Positions 28,916 to 34,417 of a DNA stretch of 34,417 nucleotides are shown one piece after another. The notes under the pieces were generated by a model. It was given only the letters and a program-made list of their open reading frames with translations. It had not been told where the DNA came from and searched no databases. Location of the stretch: NCBI RefSeq assembly GCF_004011805.1, contig NZ_RCHJ01000035.1, forward strand, positions 1 through 34,417, written 5' to 3'. How positions within the stretch are numbered: the first letter of the stretch is position 1; every line of letters starts with the position of its first letter. The position numbers and the translations under genes are program-made. The stretch comes from Piscinibacter defluvii (GTDB lineage Bacteria; Pseudomonadota; Gammaproteobacteria; Burkholderiales; Burkholderiaceae_C).

Positions 28916-30877
28916 ATGGCCTGCTGCGGAAACACCATCACCGGCGCCGGCTCGGTTGCCGTCGACGACGGCAAGCGCGTCAACTACGTGCAGGGCATGC
29001 TGCTCGGCGTCGACGACTTCGTGCAGGAGCAGGCCTACCACCGGGCCCGCCAGCACGAGCTGGCGCGCGAGCTGCTCGGCTACGGCACGGTGCGCGGCCT
29101 GCGCGTCACGGTCGACGCCGGCACCGCGCGCGTGCGCGTCACCCCGGGCATGGCCTGGACGCCCTCGGGCGCGCCGGTGTGCGTCGGCAGCGAGCAGTGC
29201 TGCGACATCAACGCCTGGCTCGCGAGCCACCGCGACGCGGTGCGCGCGGCCTTCGGCAGCCCGGCGCCCAGCCCGGCGCCGCTCACGCTGCACGTGGTGC
29301 TGTCCTACCGCGACTGCGCGGTCGACGCGGTGCCGATCCCTGGCGAGCCGTGCCGCAGCGACGACGACCTGAGTGCGCCGTCGCGCCTGGCCGACGGCTT
29401 CCGCCTCGAGCTGCGCCTGGACGCGCCGCCGCAGCGCGAGGAGATGGCGGTGCGCGACTTCGCCGACTGGATCGCGCGCGTGCCGGTGGATACCGGCTCG
29501 CCGCCGCAGGGCGAGGCCGACTTCCTGGCCGCACTGCGCGCCGCCGCGATGGCCTGGCTGGCGCCGACCTCGCCGCCGCCGCCCGAGGACTTCATGCTCG
29601 GCCTGCCGCCACCCGGCCTCGAGACCACCGACAGCCTGCTGCGCGCCGCCTTGCGCCTGTGGACCACCGAGCTGCGGCCGCTGTGGCGCGCGCGCTTCGG
29701 CTGCGGCCCGGGGGCGACCGCGCCGGGCGGCGCCGACGACGCCGTGCTGCTGGCCACGCTGCAGCTGCAGGTGGCGCCCGAGGACCTGCAGGTCGTGCTG
29801 GCGTCGATCGTGCTCGACGAGAGCCGCCGGCCGGTGCTGCTGAGCCTGCGCATGGTGCAGGAGCTGATCGCGCAGAACCCGGCGCCCGAGCCCGCCACCA
29901 GCGTGGTGGCCGAGACCGCCTACGGCCAGCTGGCCACGGCCGGCACGGGCAGCGCCTACGCACGCGCCGACCACAGCCACGGCACGCCGCCGCTGCCGGT
30001 GCTGGCCGGCGACGCGACCGGCCCGGTCGGCACGACCTCGGTGGTGCGGCTGCGCGGCCGCACGATCGAGGCCACCGCGCCGTCGCCCGGCGACGTGCTC
30101 GCGCTGAGCAGCACCAACACCTGGGCGCCGAAGGCGATGCCGCAGCCCGCGGGCAGCGTGCCGGCGGGGCTCAGCTTCGGCGGCGCCGGCGTGGTCGGCA
30201 CGAACGCGACCTACGCACGCGCCGACCACGTGCACCCGCTGCCGGCGCTGCCGCCGGCGCCGCCGGTGCCGCCGGCGGCCACCACGCCGCCGACCACGCT
30301 GGCCTTCGGCGACACCGCGGCGGTCGGCACCGAGACCGCCTATGCGCGCGCCGACCACCGCCACGGCGCCGCCTCGCTGCCGGCGCTTGGCGGCGACGTG
30401 ACGGGACAGATCGGCAACGTCCGCGTGGTCCGGCTGCGCGGCGTGCCGCTGGCCAAGAACGAACCGGTGCCCGGCCAGCTGCTGATGTTCGACGGCAAGA
30501 ACTGGGTGCCCGGCGGCGTCGAGCCGTTCTCCTCGGGCATCGTCGCCGTCGAGCCGGCCGGCAACGCGCTCGGCGCCACGGTCACCGCGTCGGGGCCGGC
30601 CCGCGCGAAGGCGACCCGCCTCAATGCCGCGACGCTGGAGGTGGTGGTCGAGCTGCGCGAGATCGCCGACGCCGACGGCCCGCGCAAGGGCTTCACCGGC
30701 CACCTGACGCCCGAATGGAGCGACAAGACGCCGGTGCTGGCCTACCTGCGCCGCATCGAGGTGGCGGCCGCCGACGCGGTGCTGCTGAGCTTCGTGATCT
30801 TCGCCAGCGGCGAGCTGCCCAACTCGCTGCACCGCGTGCACTTCACGCTGCACCGCTTCGTGCCGGTGCAAGGCTGA
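28916..30877 (+). CDS. Tail fibre-like protein with three HxH motifs
   Basis: The 653-residue protein has a strong Shine-Dalgarno (GAGGAGAAA) before ATG 28916. Residues ~22-63 form an N-terminal module, pattern NYxxGxLLxxxDFxxEQ then GxGxxxGLxV, shared with the next gene. Residues ~64-330 are globular. Then come three copies of YARADHxH: at 348 (His 353/355), 433 (His 438/440) and 476 (His 481/483). They are separated by strands such as LAGDATGPVGTTSVVRLRGR and LGGDVTGQIGNVRVVRLRGV. HxH motifs in trimeric fibres and needles bind metal ions along the axis. The C-terminus (~510-653) is a beta-rich tip domain. It is a candidate target-recognition fibre. Confidence 0.9.
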   Translation: MACCGNTITGAGSVAVDDGKRVNYVQGMLLGVDDFVQEQAYHRARQHELARELLGYGTVRGLRVTVDAGTARVRVTPGMAWTPSGAPVCVGSEQCCDINAWLASHRDAVRAAFGSPAPSPAPLTLHVVLSYRDCAVDAVPIPGEPCRSDDDLSAPSRLADGFRLELRLDAPPQREEMAVRDFADWIARVPVDTGSPPQGEADFLAALRAAAMAWLAPTSPPPPEDFMLGLPPPGLETTDSLLRAALRLWTTELRPLWRARFGCGPGATAPGGADDAVLLATLQLQVAPEDLQVVLASIVLDESRRPVLLSLRMVQELIAQNPAPEPATSVVAETAYGQLATAGTGSAYARADHSHGTPPLPVLAGDATGPVGTTSVVRLRGRTIEATAPSPGDVLALSSTNTWAPKAMPQPAGSVPAGLSFGGAGVVGTNATYARADHVHPLPALPPAPPVPPAATTPPTTLAFGDTAAVGTETAYARADHRHGAASLPALGGDVTGQIGNVRVVRLRGVPLAKNEPVPGQLLMFDGKNWVPGGVEPFSSGIVAVEPAGNALGATVTASGPARAKATRLNAATLEVVVELREIADADGPRKGFTGHLTPEWSDKTPVLAYLRRIEVAAADAVLLSFVIFASGELPNSLHRVHFTLHRFVPVQG

Positions 30878-30882
30878 CGGCG

Positions 30883-33198
30883 ATGGCCACGCGCGCGCTC
30901 GGCAGCCCCATCGCGGACCAGAGCATCCGCAACCCGAACTTCTTCAACGGCCGCCTGCTGACCGGCGGCGACCTGACGCGCGAGCAGCAGGCACGCGCCG
31001 AGTCCGACGCGCAGCTCGGCCGCGCGCACGGGCCCGGCATCGCCACCGGGCTCGAGGTGGCGCGCGTCGACGGCAGCGAGCCGGGCCTGGTGCGCGTTCA
31101 GCGCGGCCTGGCCGTCAGCGCGACCGGGCGCGTGCTGATGCTCGGCACCGACCCGGTGGTCAAGCTGGTGCAGGCCGCCGAGACCGCCAGCACCGGCGGC
31201 AGCGGCGACTTCGGCGCCTGCGGCGCGCTGCCCGGGGCGCCCTATGTCGCCGGCGACGGGCTGTTCCTGCTGACGCTCGCGCCGGCCTCGTTCGCCGAGG
31301 GCAGCGTGCCGGTGCTCGCGCTCGACCCGGTCAACGCGCGCTGCAGCAGCGACAGCCGCGTCGATGCAGTCAAGCTGCGCCTGCTGCGCGTCGACGACCT
31401 GTCGATCGCGTCGACCGACGCCGCCGCGGTCGCGAACCTGCGCAGCCGCGCCGCCTGGGCCTACCTGCGCGGCGCGGGCTGGCTGGCCGCGCACCGCGGC
31501 CTCGGCAGCGCGCCGACGCCCGGGCCGGTGGTGGCCGGGCTGACCGACTGCGACGTGCCGCTGGCGCTGGTCTACATGGTCGGCCAGGCGGTCGTGTTCG
31601 TCGACGCCTGGGCGGTGCGGCGGCGCCTCGCGCCGTCGGCCGCCAGCACCCCGTGGAGCACCTGGCTGGGCGGCACGAACGACACCCTGGCCGAGGCGCG
31701 GCTGCTGCAGTTCCAGGGCCAGCTGGCCGATACGCCGGCGCTGGCCGACGCCCCGGCGGCCGGCGTGCTGGCCTGGCTGCCGCCGGCCGGCATGCTGCCG
31801 GCGGGCACCGACTGGCGCCGCTTCCTCGGCCCGCTGCAGCCGGCGCGCGAGGTGACGCTCGCGCCTGGCGACGCGCCGGTCGTGCTGGCCGAGGCGCTGC
31901 GCGCCGACCCGATCGAGCTGGACGGCGCGGGCGCGCGGCGGATGCGCGTCTACCGCCTCGACGGCGGCGGGCCGCTGCTGTTCGTGCGCGACCTGCGCCA
32001 CGTGCGCCATGCGGAGCAGGTGTGGTTCGACGCGACCCGCGGCGCGCTGCCGGGGGCCGACGACGTGCAGCAGGCGATCGAGCAGCTGCGCGCAACCACC
32101 TGCCGGCACCGCGTGCTGTGGCCGGGGCGCGCGCCCGAGTCCGCGCTGGCCGGGCTGAAGCCGGGCGACGACCTGGTGCTGTGCTTCGAGCCGGGCGAGT
32201 ACCGCTGGGAGAGGACCTTCGTGATCGCCGACCTCGGCCAGGTGCACCTGCGCGGCCCGGGCGCGACGCTGGTCAACGTGGCCGGCGAATGCGCGCTGCG
32301 CATCGAGGGCTGCGGCAGCGCCGACGTGGCGGACCTGGCGCTCGAGGGCCGCAGGCCCGGCAGCGGCAAGGACAAGACCGGCCTGGGCCTGCTGGGCGCG
32401 CTGACGGTGGTCGACACGGCGCAGGTGCGCATCGAGCGCGTGCAGGCGCGCTGCGCCGACGCCGAGGGGCTGCGTGCCGCGGCCCTCGTCTGCGGCCTGC
32501 GCACCGAGGCGGTCGGCAAGCGCGCCGCGCCGCAGCTGCTGGTCAGCGACTGCGTGCTGACCGCCGGCGCGGACCAGCAGGGCCTGCTGGTGCTGAACCC
32601 GGGCGCCGCGCAGCTGCTGCGCAACCGCGTGCGCGGCAGCGGCAAGGCGGCGCTGCAGCGCGGCATCGGCGTCGGCGGGCGCAGCGCCGGGCTGCTGCAG
32701 ATCGAGGGCAACCTGGTGCGAGACGCGGTGTGCGGCATCGGCGTGGGCATTTCCGACAGCGCGCGCGAGGAGGACCCGGCGCTGTCGGCCGAGCGGGTGC
32801 AGATCGAGCGCAACCAGGTCGTGCTGCAGCTGCGCGGCGACGAGAAGAGCCTGCGCTTCGGGCTGTTCGTCGGCAACGCCGACTCGGTGCTCGTGCTCGG
32901 CAACCACGTGCGGCTGCCGGGCAGCGCGGGCCGGCAGCTCGACGTGCACGGGCTGCGGCTGCACGGCCTGTACGGCGCGCAGCTGACCGTGCGCGACAAC
33001 CTGTTCGACGGCTTCGCCCAGGCGGTCGCGTTCCAGCCCACCGACAAGCGCGGCGAGCTGGCGCGGCTGTGGCGCGTCGAGGACAACGTGGCGCGCGGGG
33101 ACGAGAAGGGCTTCTTCCAGGCCGTCACCGACTTCAAGGACGAGCTCGTACGGCGCGACAACCACCGCCTCGAGCGACTCAAGGAGGACAAGGCTTGA
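30883..33198 (+). CDS. Parallel beta-helix protein of the CIS (fibre/spike-like)
   Basis: The 771-residue protein is read from ATG 30883, 5 bp after the fibre stop; the very long open frame upstream is a shadow. Residues ~17-60 carry the same N-terminal module as the fibre gene (NFFNGRLLTGGDLTREQ, then GPGIATGLEV), implying a common docking site. The middle (~100-440) is mixed alpha/beta. Residues ~455-740 are right-handed parallel beta-helix rungs of the pectate-lyase/periplasmic-copper-binding type (VHLRGPGATLVNVAGECALR, QLLVSDCVLTAGADQQGLLV, GLLQIEGNLVRDAVCGIGVG, LVLGNHVRLPGS, LTVRDNLFDGFA). The C-terminus is a charged helix (DNHRLERLKEDKA). Polysaccharide binding or cleavage is possible, but no catalytic set is evident. 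Confidence 0.88.
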   Translation: MATRALGSPIADQSIRNPNFFNGRLLTGGDLTREQQARAESDAQLGRAHGPGIATGLEVARVDGSEPGLVRVQRGLAVSATGRVLMLGTDPVVKLVQAAETASTGGSGDFGACGALPGAPYVAGDGLFLLTLAPASFAEGSVPVLALDPVNARCSSDSRVDAVKLRLLRVDDLSIASTDAAAVANLRSRAAWAYLRGAGWLAAHRGLGSAPTPGPVVAGLTDCDVPLALVYMVGQAVVFVDAWAVRRRLAPSAASTPWSTWLGGTNDTLAEARLLQFQGQLADTPALADAPAAGVLAWLPPAGMLPAGTDWRRFLGPLQPAREVTLAPGDAPVVLAEALRADPIELDGAGARRMRVYRLDGGGPLLFVRDLRHVRHAEQVWFDATRGALPGADDVQQAIEQLRATTCRHRVLWPGRAPESALAGLKPGDDLVLCFEPGEYRWERTFVIADLGQVHLRGPGATLVNVAGECALRIEGCGSADVADLALEGRRPGSGKDKTGLGLLGALTVVDTAQVRIERVQARCADAEGLRAAALVCGLRTEAVGKRAAPQLLVSDCVLTAGADQQGLLVLNPGAAQLLRNRVRGSGKAALQRGIGVGGRSAGLLQIEGNLVRDAVCGIGVGISDSAREEDPALSAERVQIERNQVVLQLRGDEKSLRFGLFVGNADSVLVLGNHVRLPGSAGRQLDVHGLRLHGLYGAQLTVRDNLFDGFAQAVAFQPTDKRGELARLWRVEDNVARGDEKGFFQAVTDFKDELVRRDNHRLERLKEDKA

Positions 33199-33304
33199 CC
33201 GCTCGGCCGCTGGAGACGAGCATGGGGTTTCGCGTGGTTCACGGCGCGGTAGCCGGGGCGATGCGATGGTGCTGTGCAGAACGCGGAGGTCGTTGTCGCG
33301 GTAA

Positions 33305-33379
33305 CCCGTGCATCGATCGGTTGTACCGCCGGAAGCCTGTCAACGTCGGTAGCCTCCGGGTTCGAATCCCGGGCACGCA
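33305..33379 (+). other. tRNA-like remnant (T-arm intact, tRNA-Asp-like anticodon region)
   Basis: A perfect T-arm is present: CCGGG (33356-33360), TTCGAAT, CCCGG (33368-33372). CGTGC (33307-33311) pairs with GCACG (33373-33377) as a partial acceptor stem, and the 44 bases between acceptor and T-arm fit class I tRNA length. Compared from memory with bacterial tRNA-Asp, the segments TCGGTT, CCTGTCA and CGGGTTCGA align in order. The anticodon stem and two acceptor pairs are broken, and no CCA is encoded. It is probably a decayed tRNA or tRNA-derived attachment-site relic, not a working tRNA. Confidence 0.35.
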
Positions 33380-33404
33380 GGGGCGGGCCGCCCAGGCCCG
33401 CCCC
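33380..33404 (+). terminator. Strong hairpin after the tRNA-like segment
   Basis: GGGGCGGGCC (33380-33389) and GGCCCGCCCC (33395-33404) form a perfect 10-bp stem with a 5-base loop. The following bases (GATTCCCTCT) are only modestly T-rich, so termination would be inefficient or the hairpin may act as an RNA-end stabiliser within the operon. The gene downstream starts 38 bp later on the same strand. Confidence 0.45.
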
Positions 33405-33442
33405 GATTCCCTCTGCGCCGCGCGCCGGCGCGGCCCCGGGCC

Positions 33443-34417
33443 ATGACCGGCGTCGTCGTCCGCCATGCGCGCGTGCCCGGTGCGGCACGCGCCCGGCCCG
33501 CCCTCGAGCACTGGCTCGCCGCGCTCGAACCGCGCGACTGGGGCCTGCCGCCCGAGGCGATCGTCGCGCTGCGGCACGCTCGCGTGCCGGCCGCGGCGGT
33601 CGGCCGCGAACCGCCGGCGCTGGCGCTCGGCGCGCTGCTGCGCGGCGCGGCGCGCCCGGCGCGCGGCGACCCGGTGGGCGCGGCCTGCCCGGCGGTGTGG
33701 TTCGCCGACGAGGCCGAACTGCTGGCCTGCCTGGCAGGCGACGCACTCGACGGCGCGCTGGCGCAGCGCTGGTGGTGGTCGCTGCTGGTCGCCGGGCGCG
33801 CGCCGGCCGGCGTGCCGGCCGTGGCCTGGGCACGCTGGGTCGCCGCGCCCCGCGCGGTGCCGGCCGCGCTGCAGCGGCTCGGCCCCGCACGGGCGCACGC
33901 CTGGCTGGTGTCGGGCGGCGCGGCGGCGCGCGCGCGGCTGGCCGAGGCGCTCGCCGGTGCCTGGCCGGTGCCGACCGGGCTGCGCGAGCGGCTGGCACGC
34001 GCCGAGGCGGACACCACGACGACGCCACCCGCCGCCAGGCCTGCGGGCGACGCGCCCCGCAGCGGCTCGCCGCCCGCAGCAGCGCCCGCGGCCCGGCAGC
34101 CCATGGCGGCGCCGGCCGCAGACACACGGCCCGCCCGTGCCGATGCGGCCGCCTGGCTGCAGGCGCTGTGCGATGTGCTCGTCGAGGCGCCGCAGCGCGC
34201 GCACGAGCTCGCGGCGATCGCGCAGCGCCTGCCGGCGCCGACCGATCGCACCGACCCGGCGCCGCCGCCCTCGAGCGCCGCGCGGTCCGCAGGCCCGGCG
34301 CGGGCCACGACGGCAAGCCCCCCGGGCGTGCTGCCGCACATGCCGGCGCAGGGCGTGGCCGCGCGGCCCCGTGCGCCGGTGCCCGCGGGGCATCGCGGTG
34401 CCGACGCCGGCCCGTCG
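33443..34417 (+). CDS. CIS operon protein of unknown function (3' partial)
   Basis: The frame is open from ATG 33443 to the window end (325 codons, no stop), so the C-terminus is missing. Residues ~1-190 look folded: a head VVVRHARVPGAARARPAL, a hydrophobic/Trp region VWFADEAELLACLAGDALD then RWWWSLLVAGRAPAG, and the helix LAEALAGAWPVPTGLRERLA. Residues ~190-230 are an Ala/Pro/Arg linker, then a helix (AAAWLQALCDVLVEAPQRAH), then more low-complexity sequence. I recall proteins with a similar Trp-rich start near eCIS structural genes but cannot name a family. No Shine-Dalgarno is visible. The opposite strand also has long ORFs here, but the codon pattern favours this strand. Confidence 0.65.
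   Translation, partial: MTGVVVRHARVPGAARARPALEHWLAALEPRDWGLPPEAIVALRHARVPAAAVGREPPALALGALLRGAARPARGDPVGAACPAVWFADEAELLACLAGDALDGALAQRWWWSLLVAGRAPAGVPAVAWARWVAAPRAVPAALQRLGPARAHAWLVSGGAAARARLAEALAGAWPVPTGLRERLARAEADTTTTPPAARPAGDAPRSGSPPAAAPAARQPMAAPAADTRPARADAAAWLQALCDVLVEAPQRAHELAAIAQRLPAPTDRTDPAPPPSSAARSAGPARATTASPPGVLPHMPAQGVAARPRAPVPAGHRGADAGPS

Noticed and set aside
25691-30871. A 1726-codon open frame on the minus strand, plus others of 975, 825, 1112 and 807 codons opposite the CIS genes
   Set aside because: They are antisense to recognisable sheath, baseplate and fibre genes, are Arg/Ala/Gln/Gly-biased with no domains, and arise because stop codons are rare in such GC-rich DNA.
26476-30882. 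A plus-strand frame joined to the beta-helix gene that would give a 2240-residue protein
   Set aside because: The upstream part is a shadow frame of the tail-protein-I and fibre genes with Arg/Ala-biased translation; the real start at 30883 begins a normal N-terminal module.
33232-33446. 71-codon ORF in the gap before the last gene, with GGAG-like Shine-Dalgarno and ATGA overlap
   Set aside because: Its codons have many A/T third positions unlike every neighbour, it runs through the tRNA-like arm and hairpin, and it has no recognisable domain. It could still act as a coupling ORF, so it is recorded here rather than called.
1-34417. CRISPR arrays, rRNA, complete tRNA genes, full insertion sequences, integrase or transposase genes
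   Set aside because: Looked for by reading both strands; none found apart from the tRNA-like relic and the small repeat at 17871-17953.

Overview
The window comes from a very GC-rich, proteobacterial-type genome. Base composition, the Shine-Dalgarno usage, the sigma-54 machinery and a GC-rich intergenic repeat of a kind I associate with Burkholderiales all point to a betaproteobacterium (Rubrivivax/Leptothrix-like). That assignment is inference, because no rRNA or complete tRNA is present.

Layout. (1) Positions 1-5853, plus strand: a translationally coupled trio made of the 3' end of a giant repetitive surface adhesin (filamentous-haemagglutinin-like), an exported caspase-like peptidase with a Sel1-type tail, and a small lipoprotein. 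(2) Positions 5866-9405: a GlxA-type AraC regulator (minus strand), divergent from a Tat-exported PAP2/vanadium haloperoxidase-type enzyme that is followed by a SAM-dependent methyltransferase. (3) Positions 9505-10530: a stand-alone sigma-54 enhancer-binding protein (AAA+ plus Fis helix-turn-helix, no receiver domain). (4) Positions 10531-10803: a structured regulatory region holding a near-consensus -24/-12 promoter. (5) Positions 10804-34417 (open at the right edge): a long plus-strand operon for an extracellular-type contractile injection system (eCIS; phage-tail-like, Afp/PVC relative).

The CIS operon runs: winged-helix-like protein, Pvc16-like cap protein, unrecognised beta-rich protein, sheath 1, tube 1, oversized sheath 2 with an embedded Fn3-like domain, tube 2, LysM tube/baseplate adaptor, 55-residue protein, hub (gpD/gp27-like), spike (gpV/gp5-like), 694-residue protein with a membrane-type C-terminus, gp25, baseplate J, tail-protein-I/propeller-like wedge protein, HxH tail fibre, beta-helix fibre/spike, and a partial protein of unknown function. 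The AAA+ ATPase, tape measure, PAAR tip and toxin cargo expected of such systems are not in the window and may lie downstream.

Most notable observations: the CIS appears to be driven by a sigma-54 promoter next to a dedicated activator. A small repeat element with 9-bp direct-repeat flanks sits exactly between the Shine-Dalgarno and start codon of tube 2, creating a 27-codon coupling ORF and a hairpin that buries the tube-2 start codon. A membrane-tailed protein is encoded among the baseplate genes. No gene-free stretch exceeds 300 bases; the two longest are 10531-10803 (regulatory region) and 33199-33442 (tRNA-like T-arm plus hairpin).
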